The translations under genes and the position numbers were made by a program. The notes below the pieces were generated by a model. It saw nothing but the letters and a program-made list of their open reading frames with translations, had not been told where the DNA came from and ran no database searches. A stretch of DNA of 64,000 nucleotides from Vandiemenella viatica (taxonomy: Eukaryota > Arthropoda > Insecta > Orthoptera > Morabidae): the NCBI GenBank assembly GCA_031002005.1, contig JARYHS010008074.1, positions 177,034,494 to 177,098,493 of the forward strand, read 5' to 3'. Shown here piece by piece: positions 44,939 through 55,965 of this stretch (its first letter is position 1; the number at the start of each line of letters is the position of its first letter).

Positions 44939-45046
44939 AGTAAGCTGCTGCTGTATAGAAAAATACAAACGCGTTGCATCCGGAAAACCGGCGCGCGAAA
45001 TTTCGGTCTTCTTAGGCCGCGCAAAATACCGGTCTCTTAGGCCGCG
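44939..45046. other. 108-bp non-palindromic spacer at the palindrome centre
   Basis: The only sequence of the element present once. It is CpG-rich (ACCGGCGCGCG) and contains a near-duplicate: GGTCTTCTTAGGCCGCG at 45,005-45,021 and GGTCTCTTAGGCCGCG at 45,031-45,046. Its presence would let the DNA fold into a stem-loop with a 108-nt loop. Confidence 0.85.
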
Positions 45047-45534
45047 GTGGGGCCCAAGCCGCCTCAGCAAACACTTTTGGATATCCATGTATCAGTGGCA
45101 CCATGAGATGGTGAGTTGAAATAACCTAACCTTAATTTACTCTAACCAACTATAACAAACACTTTAACATTCTGTACTAACCAGACTTTAGCATAAGTTC
45201 TGTCTCAGAAAGTGCCATAAGTTTTTAACCAATATTTTGCTATATTTGACCAGTATTCCCGATTTTTTATCTATTTTTTCACTTTTTAAATGAAATTCAT
45301 CGAAAGTGGCACTTACTAACTGATATCTAACATAATTTATGTTTCATCTGGTATTGAGCCCATTATGTTTCGGTCTTGTGGAGGGTCGTGTTGTTTAATG
45401 AAACTTGTGATGTTCTCATCTTCTGCATGCTCAGGTTAGTTCAACTTCAGTACTTTAGTGTGACTTTCGACAGGTATATCTGATGTACTACTCAAGTTGT
45501 CCGATGTCATATCGGGCCGTGAACAGAATGAGTT

Positions 45535-45789
45535 TCATTTATGATGGAACACCGCATCATGTCGCACGTTTTGTTTTCTATTTTGGTGGATGCACTCAAT
45601 ACACATCGTATGGCATGATGGACACCTTCTAACCATGTAAACCGATGACATCTTTCGTATAGTGAAGTGGTATAATTGCGGTGATGTTTTACCTGTTTTC
45701 ACGATCTTGTTCCGACTGTGCACTTCCTCTGACGTGTCTATATTGATGGTAACGTTATGCGTGTATGTGTGAGAGAGAGTGAGAGCCAT
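45535..45789 (-). CDS. Small Cys/His-containing ORF, right arm (hypothetical)
   Basis: Exact mirror of the ORF at 44,195-44,449, same 84 residues. Both copies read towards the centre, so any transcripts would be convergent and able to form double-stranded RNA across the spacer. Confidence 0.35.
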   Translation of the reverse strand: MALTLSHTYTHNVTINIDTSEEVHSRNKIVKTGKTSPQLYHFTIRKMSSVYMVRRCPSCHTMCIECIHQNRKQNVRHDAVFHHK

Positions 45790-46395
45790 TGTCTTTAAAC
45801 GCAGACTACCTTCCGTGTAACTGCGTTAAGTCAGTTTCTGCACACATATACGTTGTTTCACCTCGTTTGGTACAAACACTAGGCTAGTATATATAGTTAT
45901 CACCCTGTGCACTTCCTCTGACGTGTCTATAATGTTGGTAATGTTATGTGTGTTTAGACTCTGCATGTTATTGTTATGAAAATCAAGAGTGAGCAAACAT
46001 GTAATTCATACAATTTACGTCTTTTGTGGAGGAAATTTAAAGAGTACTCCATATACACATGTGAATGCAGCATCCGATGCACTTCCACTGACACGTCTAT
46101 CATGATGGTTACGTGACGTGTGTGTTGACTCTGGAGAACTCTACCAAGTTTCGTTATTCATCAGAAAATATTTATTACTGAAAAAAAAACACATTTTAGT
46201 TTATCCGGTGACTGCCATTACACTTTTTTTCCCCATATAACACGTATTTCTGTAATCCACACACATTATATGAACGATATTGTGATACACGCAGGTGTGA
46301 TTTTTATGTCAACCATTGACTTCATTCATGGACGAAATTTACATTTTTTACCGATTTTTGTTATATATGACCAAATTTCTTGATTTTGTACATTT

Positions 46396-47302
46396 TCACA
46401 CTGTTTTTTTTATGATATTCATAGAAACAGCCGCATACGTACTTATATTCAACAAATTTATGTCTTTTCGAATGTTGGCGTCTATTACAATTCGCTCTTC
46501 AGACCAGTATGTAAGTGATGAAGCGTCACGCCACTACAAGAACTCATAAAAATAACTCTGTAAAGGGTTTTATTAATGGAAAGTGGATAAAATAAAACAA
46601 ATTGAATAACTTACTATGTGTATTTTATTCACACTGTTCACATCAATGTAGTATCCTGGGTTATAATTCTTAATTACTACATTGTTAATAGCAGGTAATA
46701 CAAGTAAATTTTTATATGCAATAAGTTCATATTTTAGTAGATTATAGTCCAGTGACGAACTGGGGGGCCAATTGAGTCACATAAACATCACGAATATGCA
46801 TATCAACCAGTTTTTGCACTGTTGCCATATGATAGTCTCGTAGCACTTTACTAGATAAAATGCTCACAAATTCTGTGTAGTATCTTGCAACTAGGTATCC
46901 CCACCTCTTCTTGACGGTCAAGGCGCTGGACACTGCAGGCTGCGCGTTGATGAGGTTCTTCCAAGTTGAATCGCTGAAGAAGATGCCGCTGGTGGGGTCA
47001 ACATTTGGGTAAAAACATACAGTTTTCGTCCTGGCAATCGTACGGAAGGAGACGGCGTTCTCACCAAGTGGAATGTTTGTCTGGGAGCTGCCTGTGTAGA
47101 ACAAATCTGACACTACATCCAATACTTGAGTCAGCACGACCCATTCTTCATACGTTAGTATAACCTTGGTGCGGTATCCAACTTTTTCGAGCACTACTAC
47201 TGGTTCAAATTCATGTTTGGACGATAAACCTATCGTCAAACGCTTAGAATCAGCAGCATTGAGCTGATACATAGACGAAAACAACAGTACCGGGCTGGCC
47301 AT
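46396..47302 (-). pseudogene. Unknown protein, right-arm copy, frameshifted
   Basis: Mirror of the two-exon gene at 42,683-43,588. The first 180 or so codons are intact and identical, but one extra G in the run at about 46,764-46,769 (six against five in the left arm) shifts the frame after TQLAP, and translation stops at 46,742. The donor, intron and second exon are still present. Either this copy has decayed or the homopolymer length is a sequencing error. Confidence 0.7.
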
Positions 47303-47496
47303 CTCTGTACACTGGCACTAGCAGTCCATTTGGGTAGTAATCAGGTCTAGTCCGTGGTGGTGGGGGTAAACGTGTTCAGTCCTGTCCTTATGTAAGGCTG
47401 TTACGACTGAAAAACTCTGACGCCAGACCATACATACCAAGCGGCATTACATTTTATTTGAAAGTACTGAGAAGTAAGGATTCGTTGTCCGGAATT

Positions 47497-47667
47497 ATGG
47501 AGAACTGTTCTAGTGTTGTGTCAACGTGAGTTAAACATCGTGCTGTTATCGAATTTTTAACTGCTGACAAAGTGATTCCTACTGCGATTCATCGTCGTTT
47601 CAAGGCTGTTTATACCGACAATACCGTTGATAGGTCTACTGTAAATCGATTGGCACTAAAATTTGGT
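47497..47667 (+). pseudogene. Second mariner relic, right arm
   Basis: Mirror of 42,318-42,488, with the same early stop and the same truncation at the array border. Confidence 0.65.
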
Positions 47668-49648
47668 GATTGCGAGAATGTAAAGGCCATAATTGTATGG
47701 ACTGGCGGCATGGACTGGGAAGGAATTCGGGCATGGTATTTTGAATGAATAACTCGACATTCATCTGGAGTTGGTGGTCGTGGTTTTCTTTTTTTATGGT
47801 TCTACGCCTCGTCGACATCGAAGCCTTTAGAGGTGGGAAAGGACAGTGGACGAGGAACGGTGGAGAATTCGGCCATGGCAAATGAAGAAATCACCCCGTC
47901 ATTCGCCTCGAGTTATTTGGGGAAACCATGGAAAACTCAAATCTGGATGCCCGGACTGGGATTCGAGCCCACGCCCTCCCAAATGCTAGGCCAGATCTTT
48001 ACCGATCACGAGGTGTGATAGGACTGGTGCAAGGATCGGGATCGAATTCAGGCATGGTCTTTTGAAGGAACCAACCCAACAATCACCTGAAGTACGGAGT
48101 AATGGCTCGTTTGGTCATTATGACCAGGGTTTTTTATTGCCTGCGCATTCCCCCTCTATGGTGATTGCGAGAATGTAATGGTCATAATTGTATGGACTGG
48201 CGGCAAGGACTGGGAAGGAATTCGGGCATGGTATTTTGAATGAATAACTCGACATTCATCTGGAGTTGGTGGTCGTGGTTTTCTTTTTTAGGGTTCTACG
48301 CCTCGTCGACATCGAAGCCTTTAGAGGTGGGAAAGGACAGTGGACGAGGAACGGTGGGGAATTCGGCCATGGCAAATGAAGAAAATCATCCCCGTCATTC
48401 GCCTCGAGTTATTTGGGGAAATCATGGAAAACTCAAATCTGGATGCCCGGACTGGGATTCGAGCCCACGCCCTCCCAAATGCTAGGCCAGATCTTTACCG
48501 ATCACGAGGTGTGATAGGACTGGTGCAAGGATCGGGATCGAATTCAGGCATGGTCTTTTGAAGGAACCAACCCAACAATCACCTGAAGTACGGAGTAATG
48601 GCTCGTTTGGTCATTATGACCAGGGTTTTTTATTGCCTGCGCATTCCCCCTCTATGGTGATTGCGAGAATGTAATGGTCATAATTGTATGGACTGGCGGC
48701 AAGGACTGGGAAGGAATTCGGGCATGGTATTTTGAATGAATAACTCGACATTCATCTGGAGTTGGTGGTCGTGGTTTTCTTTTTTAGGGTTCTACGCCTC
48801 GTCGACATCGAAGCCTTTAGAGGTGGGAAAGGACAGTGGACGAGGAACGGTGGGGAATTCGGCCATGGCAAATGAAGAAAATCATCCCCGTCATTCGCCT
48901 CGAGTTATTTGGGGAAATCATGGAAAACTCAAATCTGGATGCCCGGACTGGGATTCGAGCCCACGCCCTCCCAAATGCTAGGCCAGATCTTTACCGATCA
49001 CGAGGTGTGATAGGACTGGTGCAAGGATCGGGATCGAATTCAGGCATGGTCTTTTGAAGGAACCAACCCAACAATCACCTGAAGTACGGAGTAATGGCTC
49101 GTTTGGTCATTATGACCAGGGTTTTTTATTGCCTGCGCATTCCCCCTCTATGGTGATTGCGAGAATGTAATGGTCATAATTGTATGGACTGGCGGCAAGG
49201 ACTGGGAAGGAATTCGGGCATGGTATTTTGAATGAATAACTCGACATTCATCTGGAGTTGGTGGTCGTGGTTTTCTTTTTTAGGGTTCTACGCCTCGTCG
49301 ACATCGAAGCCTTTAGAGGTGGGAAAGGACAGTGGACGAGGAACGGTGGGGAATTCGACCATGGCAAATGAAGAAAATCATCCCCGTCATTCGCCTCGAG
49401 TTATTTGGGGAAATCCATGGAAAACTCAAATCTGGATGCCCGGACTGGGATTCGAGCCCACGCCCTCCCAAATGCTGGGCCAGATCTTTACCGATCACGA
49501 AGTGTGATAGGACAGGTGCAAGGATCGGAATGGAATTCAGGCATGGTCTTTTGAAGGACCCAACCCAAGATTCACCTGAAGTACGGAGTAATGGCTCGTT
49601 TGGTCATTATGACCAGGGTTTTTTATTGCCTGCGCATTCCGCCTCTAT
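47668..49648 (-). repeat. 496-bp tandem array, four units, right arm
   Basis: Mirror of 40,338-42,317 with the same unit number. The outermost unit has one extra base near 49,415 (AAATCCATGG in place of AAACCATGG), and the innermost unit has the same short deletions as in the left arm. Confidence 0.93.
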
Positions 49649-49820
49649 CATAGCCTACTTGAACTTAACAGGGTGTAGAGAACCTACAGTTTAAACTTGA
49701 AACCGAACAACGGAAGTGTTAAGGCGTAACTACATTACGACGCAAGTTGTGAAAGATGTGAAGGTCAGGTTGAGGGCTTTTCACTTTCCCGTCAGAGGGC
49801 TTAAGCACCGAATGCAGTAA

Positions 49821-50039
49821 TTTCACAAAAAGCATGGAAAGCCGAAATCTTGATGGTCGGGGCAGGGATTCAAACCCACGTCCTCCCGACGCCTTTTTGA
49901 AGGAAACACCCCGGCATTCGCTTGGAATGATTTAGGTAAACCATTAAAAACCCAAATCTGGATGCCTGGACGGGGGTTCGAACCCGCGTCCTCCCGAATG
50001 CGAGGCCAGAGAGTTAACCGCTCACCCACCACGCTCAGT
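49821..50039 (-). repeat. Chimeric tRNA-SINE, right arm
   Basis: Mirror of 39,947-40,165, with both B-box segments. Confidence 0.75.
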
Positions 50040-50040
50040 A

Positions 50041-50938
50041 TGAGCCGTAAGAATACGCACAAAACTTTGTCCAAAATACTCGCCGTCACAAACGTCTTTC
50101 GCCGAACTTATCGCAGTTAGTAAGTCTTGGTCACTCAATATCCGTACAGTATGCAATATGCCTCTGCCAAAGAAACGGGTATAAGTAGCAAGAATGTGTA
50201 GTTTATTAGAGTTACTGTATTAGTCTCTAACATGCAGCGCCCCAGCTAAAGATGTTTTGTCAAAGTTCACACTATTTCCCTGTTAACCGCTCACCCACCA
50301 CGCTCGGTATGAGCCGTAAGAATATGCATAAAACTTTGTCCAAAAAACACTCGCCGTCACAAACGTCTTTCGCCGAACTTATCGCAGTTAGTAAGTCTTG
50401 GTCACTTAATATCCGTACAGTATGCAATATACCTCTGCCAAAGAAACGGGATAAGTAGCAAGATTGTGTAGTTGATTAGAGTTACTGTATTAGTCTCTAA
50501 CATGCAGCGTCCCAGCTAAAGATGTTTTGTCAAAGTTCACACTATTTCCCTGTTAACCGCTCACCCACCACGCTCGGTATGAGCCGTAAGAATATGTATA
50601 AAACTTTGTCCAAAACACTCGCCGTCACAAACGTCTTTCGCCGAACTTATCGCAGTTAGTAAGTCTTGGCCACTCAATATCCGTACAGTATGCAATATAC
50701 CTCTGCCAAAGAAACGGGATAAGTAGCAAGATTGTGTAGTTGATTAGAGTTACTGTATTAGTCTCTAACATGCAGCGTCCCAGCTAAAGATGTTTTGTCA
50801 AAGTTCACACTATTTCCCTGTTAACCGCTCACCCACCACGCTCGGTATGAGCCGTAAGAATATGCATAAAACTTTGTCCAAAACACTCGCCGTCACAAAC
50901 GTCTTTCGCCGAACTTATCGCAGTTAGTAAGTCTTGGC
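50041..50938 (-). repeat. 268-bp tandem array, right arm
   Basis: Mirror of 39,048-39,945, with the same unit order and the same unit-specific variants (for example the extra TT in one GTGTTTTTTGGAC block). Confidence 0.9.
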
Positions 50939-51050
50939 CAAGGCAAGGATGTAGTCTATCCCCTGGCCTTTTGAAGGAAGCATCCTGGCATATGATTGCA
51001 AATGGTCTACAAGTAACAGAATATAACCATTTCAAGTCAATGTTCGGTTC

Positions 51051-51573
51051 AGTTTGATGAGAGGTCAATCCATGCTACGTAAAACACAGTCCATACCAGG
51101 ATATTTTTTTTTTTTTTTGGACGGGGTGACATTGACGCCTTACATTGGCTGACTGTTGCTTTGTGTTTGGGTCGTAACCATAGCGCAATGACTCGTCACC
51201 AATAATGACAGAAAATCTGGATCAATTTCAAAGCACGACATGTTTCAAGTCGACGTTCTTTTTTATTGTTAGTCACAGCCCGAGGAAAAAACTTGGCAGC
51301 AACCGTTTTCATTCCCAAATCTTCTGTTAAATTTCGCTGAATCGAGCTCCAAGATAACCCACTAATTTCTGACAGTTGATAAATTGTCTGTCGACGGTCA
51401 AAGAGCAAAAGCTCTGGAATTTTTTTTCAACATTTCGTCGATTCGTACATTTGATGGACGTGCAGAACGAGGTTTGTCATCAACCAACATGTCACTATTT
51501 TTAAGCCTAGTGAACCGAGTTTCAGCAGCATTTTATCTCATTAGAAAACAAAGTTTCTCAGCTGCACGTTACT
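51051..51573 (-). pseudogene. Mariner transposase relic, right arm
   Basis: Mirror of 38,413-38,935, with the same DRRQTIYQLSEISGLSWSS frame and the same lesions. Confidence 0.8.
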
Positions 51574-51713
51574 CACTTAAACTTACATCACCAAAAAACG
51601 AAACAATAACAAAACAGCGCTGGCAGAAACAGATTGACAGAAGCCAGGTCGGCAACACACGCGGCACTGTACTGCAAATGAGTTGCGCCATAAACGCCTA
51701 GCGGCAGAAACGC

Positions 51714-51964
51714 GTATTTTTTTTTAACTGCTTTACGTCTCTCAACAGCGAGGTCTTTAGAGACGGGAAAGGATGCGGGGCAAGGATGGGAGCAAGGAAT
51801 GGGAAGGAATTCGGCCATGGTCTTTTGAAGGAAGCACTTGGCATTTGCCTGGAGTGATTTGGGAAACCATGGAAAACCCAAATCTGGATGCCCGGACGGG
51901 GGTTCGAACCGGCGTCCCCCGAATGCGAGGCGAGAACGCTAACCGTTACACCACCACTCTCGGT
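51714..51964 (-). repeat. tRNA-SINE, right arm
   Basis: Mirror of 38,022-38,272, including its flanking AGAAACGC duplication. Two independent insertions at the same base are implausible, so the arm was copied after the SINE arrived. Confidence 0.9.
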
Positions 51965-52350
51965 AGAAACGCATAGTCCACAAGCTTCGAGCATGGCAAT
52001 GCTATTCCGGTGAACTTCTCTGTTCATACCGCAGAATTCTCATACCTCACAGAACGACAAAAGCAGCAGAGTACACACCTGGTGCGGTTGGGCTCGCTCA
52101 AGTGGTTTGGTCGGTACTCGGCCAAAATGTACTTACGTAGTTAATGGACGCACTCGGCATGTACCTGTTATTTGCCTCGGCACGCACTGGTAAATACCTC
52201 CGCGAATTCCTCGTTCGAAAAAGGAGCGGCATGTCGACATCTGTCCGAAAAGTCCAGTTGCTCGCTCAAGTGGTCTGGCAACGGCTGCGTCACACCTGGT
52301 GCGGCTAGAGGGGTGCGTGGTCAAGGACAATAGGGGTATAACTGAGGTTA

Positions 52351-52475
52351 GTCAAGTGGTTAGTCAAGTGGCCCTCATGTCAAGTGGTTAGTCAAGTGGC
52401 CCTCAAGTCAAGTGGCCAATAGAACCAGAGATAATACATGTCAAGTGGTTAGTCAAGTGACCCTCCAGTCAAGTG
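52351..52475 (-). repeat. Eight subterminal CACTTGAC copies, right arm
   Basis: Mirror of 37,511-37,635, seen on the plus strand as GTCAAGTG. Confidence 0.8.
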
Positions 52476-52603
52476 GGAGGGGAGAGAACAATAGGTGTGA
52501 AAATGATTGACAGGTGGGAGGGTGGAGAACAATAGAATGATACAATGTATCCAATTAGAACAATAGCCTAATTAGCATAACAATAGATTGATACAATGTA
52601 TCT

Positions 52604-52624
52604 TTTGGCCGGTACGCGGCCAAA
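52604..52624. repeat. Terminal hairpin, right arm
   Basis: Mirror of 37,362-37,382 (TTTGGCCG / CGGCCAAA stem), ten bases inside the right end. Confidence 0.7.
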
Positions 52625-52634
52625 CATACCTACT

Positions 52635-52640
52635 TAGATC
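52635..52640. repeat. Right target-site duplication of the palindrome (TAGATC)
   Basis: Direct repeat of 37,346-37,351, immediately after the last arm base. Confidence 0.75.
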
Positions 52641-52641
52641 A

Positions 52642-53411
52642 TGTTAAAAACTTAAAAGCAAAACGTTTTTAGATATGAAATTTCATCCAAATCACTTGAG
52701 CCGTTTCCAAGATCGTCTTGTTTGTCACCTCATTAATTGCTTTAAAAGAAAAATGCTGTTATTATGTTAGATACCAATCTTAAAGCTAATCAGGGATTAA
52801 TTAATAGTGCAAGATTTGTGGTATTGACTTAGACTAGTACAACATCAGTGCTAAATTCATAAAACTATGCTCATACCTCGCAGTAACCTCACATCTTCTG
52901 GTTAACCGTGTCTTTTCAAATGATAAGTAAATAATGATTAGTAGAAGTAACCTTCCTTATCAACATCAGTAAAGGACAAGGTCTGACATTTCAAAACGCA
53001 GGATTGTATTTATCATAACCTGTTTTTTTTTCTTATGAACACCTGTACGAGGCTTTTCACGAGTTTGTGGACTCATTAATATTTATTTTTACGTTAAAGA
53101 CACATACGGTATAAAAGTCAAGGATGATCTAATTTTAACTGCTAATATCGTTTTCAAAGAAGTTTTGTAAAGTAAAGAAGATTGAAAAAAGGGCATCTGA
53201 AAAAAAAACAATATTTTTTAACTATCTATTTTTTAAATGTTTTGCAATTAAGCATGTAGTATTTAATGATAACGAATTTTTACAGTAAAAGAGATATTTA
53301 TTACTACTCTTCAAAATAAAATACATTTCGTTTCTTGCAGTTACTTGTTTCCAAATTATTATATTACAGTTCGGTGACTGACCACGATACGATTCGCACG
53401 AGTCAGCTAGT
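52642..53411 (-). repeat. Right part of the repeat interrupted by the palindrome
   Basis: Near the palindrome, TGTTAAAAACTTAAAAGC and GATATGAAATTTCATCCAAA plus TTGAGCCGTTTCC resemble 53,595-53,645. On the minus strand the segment begins ACTAGCTGACTCGTGCGAAT at 53,411, the ACTAG-type start also seen at 1,298, 20,453 and 60,056. The interior is AT-rich and non-coding. Confidence 0.5.
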
Positions 53412-53655
53412 ATTCAAAATTACTCATTTAGATATATAAGATTTCTTTGGAGTAAACAAAGAGAACTAAACATTAGTCATCTTACTGGAATCTGAAACGA
53501 CTACGAGATGGCGTTAGAGCCGTTTCCGAGATTCTAAATACCAGAATTGCTGATTTTTTCTAATATCTCGGTTTTGCAGGAAAGACACCTAGTTAGGTAA
53601 ACTTAAAAACAAATATGAAATTTCATCCAAATCGTTAGAGCCGTTTACGAAATCC

Positions 53656-53658
<3 letters not shown>

Positions 53659-53714
<56 letters not shown>
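53659..53714. repeat. (AT)n microsatellite
   Basis: About 28 uninterrupted AT units, following GTTTACGAAATCCTTA. Confidence 0.95.
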
Positions 53715-53716
<2 letters not shown>

Positions 53717-54537
53717 TATATATTATTTCTATAAGGTGTTTTTTTGTCACAAGCCATTATCTCCCTTCATCCTTAACCAAAATCAATGAATGAGGTGTCA
53801 TATTAAAGCTTATGGTCTCCACGTTGGCCACATTGTATTTTAAGAAACGTATTTTTCGTAATTCGACCCTTAAAGGGCAAAAATGCCAATATTTCTAAAA
53901 TGCATTTTTTGTGTCTCGAACCATTTATCATCTTGGATACATAACCGAAATCGATAAATGAAGTAAGATTATGAAGATTAGTATATCAGCTTTGGTTACA
54001 TCATATATTTGGATTTTTTTTTTTAATTTAACCCTTAAAGGGAAAAAGTATCAATGGTCCTTTAACGCATGTTTGTGTCACGAGCCATTTATCTCCATTA
54101 ATATTTATCCGAGATAGATAAATGAGGTAGTATGCTAAAGATTAAGGTCTTTGCTATGATCACATCATGTTTTAAGAATGGATTTTTTTAGTTTAACTCT
54201 TAAAGGGCAAAAATATCAGTATTTCTAACATGCGTTTTTGTGTCTCGAGTCATTTATCTCCCTTGATAATAAAATTGATAAACGAGGTATCTTTTAAAGA
54301 CTGAGGTCTTCGTAAGGTCTTCGGTTGATTACACCATTTTCTAAGAAAGGAATTTTTCAAAATTCGACTCTTAAAGGGCAAAAGTATTAATATTTCTACA
54401 ACGCATTTTTCTGTCACTAGCCATTTATCTCCATTGATATCTAACCAAAATCGATAAACTGGGTATTGTTTATAATTTTATAGTATCCACTATGGATAGA
54501 TCATATTTTAAGACAGAACTTTTTTTAAATTCAAACC

Positions 54538-55965
54538 TGTAACATGACGCGCTGTCGCCACGTTACAAGGTGCATTTTTATTATATATGTCATAATGTTA
54601 GAGTAATTTACATAAATCTTGGGCGACCACCTAAATAGATTTTTGTTGTAATTTTATAAAGTACGCAAGATTCCAAGTGAGGACTGTAATGAAATGGTGA
54701 ACATACAGAGTATCTTGGTAAAGCGAATATTAAAGAATTATTGACCTATTTAGGCTTGAAGCTAATCGTAGTCTTCCCGAACCATGGCGACAAGACGTCG
54801 TGGATCTGGGGTTTGCCGGACCACACACTCTGCTCCCTGGGGATGGGCGGTCAACAAGGTCACTCATCGGGCGGGAAATGCCTGCCGCCCGAACAGAGAG
54901 TCGTCCCCGAACGCAGCCGAATATGTCCGACCTCTGTTAGATACGCTGGGCAAATCACATATCGGGGATATCACGTGACATTAGGTGCCGACCTGAAGAT
55001 CCAATCCAAATAAGCGTATAACTTAAAATCCTGGGAATTTCTGTTATATGTGAGCTTCAAGACTACAAGGGGTGGAGCGAGAAGTTTCCTCGCGAGAGAG
55101 AAGAGCGACGAGCTTCAATTCGAGCTTCGAGTCCATGCTATGCGAGTCTAGTCTGAGGTTGACTTGGAAAGTTGACTCCTTTCGCCAACTGCTGCTATAC
55201 GACTTCTGGCTGCCGGCTTGATGGAGGAAGCTTATCACGGCAACACAGCCGGTAATGCGATGACGCGCATTGTCAGACCAGAGATGCCTGTAGCTGCTTT
55301 GTGAGATAGTCTCACATACCGTGGGTCCACTTCAATGACCGCAGACATCAGACGCAGAACTACAATGGTAACTTATTACGACCAAGCCATCTGATTGTGA
55401 ATTCCGTGAAACAGAACCCTTAAACGAGGATAGATCCATGTTCTAACTTTGTAAATGAAAAAACCCTAAGCTAGCGGCATAATTTGCCAGAACTAGTTAT
55501 TTTCGAATGATATATTGTTCATTCGTGGCACCCATGATTTTCTTTCAATTGTAAAGTCACAGTACTATGACACCTTTGTCTAAGGTCGTCATAACTTGCA
55601 TTTTTTTTATTGTTTTTCAAATGTCATTATTGATCGCAGTTTAATTCTGAGATGGATTTAAAAGTAAATATACAATTGTTTGCTTGCTATGACTGCTAAT
55701 TGTACTTCTGGACGTTGCTTTTATGATTTTGCCAATTTGTGTTAATATTAACGGTAAATTCGCTCAGACTTGTAATCGCCAATGTTAAGAAAATAAATGT
55801 CATATTGTGACAATTTTTCCTAAATTCCAACTAACATCGCGATTCTGGCAAAATTAAATAATTTTCACCCCTTCATCAAAATTAAGATTAAAAAATCCCC
55901 TTTTTTAATCATAAAGGTATGAGAGATAATTATAACGTAGTTTGCCCACCAAGGCACCCACTACA
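54538..55965 (+). mobile_element. Solo LTR, 1.43 kb (copy 2), inside the tandem array
   Basis: Starts TGTAACATGACGCGCTGTCG and ends CACCCACTACA. It is the inverse of 16,455-17,886 over its full length, with scattered substitutions and small indels. AACC at 54,534-54,537 and 55,966-55,969 is the target duplication. The host array continues in phase on both sides, giving the empty site directly. Open frames inside are not conserved in the other copy. Confidence 0.8.

Larger units (their letters stand above)
37352..52634. mobile_element. 15.3-kb giant palindromic element with target-site duplication
   Basis: Two arms of about 7.6 kb are inverted copies around a 108-bp spacer. Paired positions sum to 89,984-89,986 throughout, so only a few single-base indels separate the arms. 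The termini read AGTAGGTATG...CATACCTACT. A 6-bp direct repeat flanks it, extendable to 8 bp. Length, AG/CT ends and a 6-bp duplication are the features described for Polinton/Maverick elements, but I see no polymerase, integrase, ATPase or capsid gene. A giant fold-back or non-autonomous element, or an inverted duplication that became mobile, are alternatives. Each arm carries the same nested SINEs, mariner relics, tandem arrays and an unknown gene. Confidence 0.85.
45047..52634 (-). repeat. Right arm of the palindrome
   Basis: Inverted copy of 37,352-44,938. Noted differences are GGGGGG against CCCCC near 46,765 and 43,220, ATTCAAC against ATATCCAAC-type changes in the ORF shadow near 46,445, a one-base indel near 44,720/45,263, and an extra base near 49,415. 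Such scattered differences argue against simple read fold-back. Confidence 0.95.

Noticed and set aside
37352..52634. Palindrome as a read fold-back or assembly artefact
   Set aside because: Both outer junctions are distinct, carry a direct repeat, and reconstruct a known repeat when joined; the arms also differ at scattered bases. It is not excluded without reads, but the artefact reading is the weaker one.
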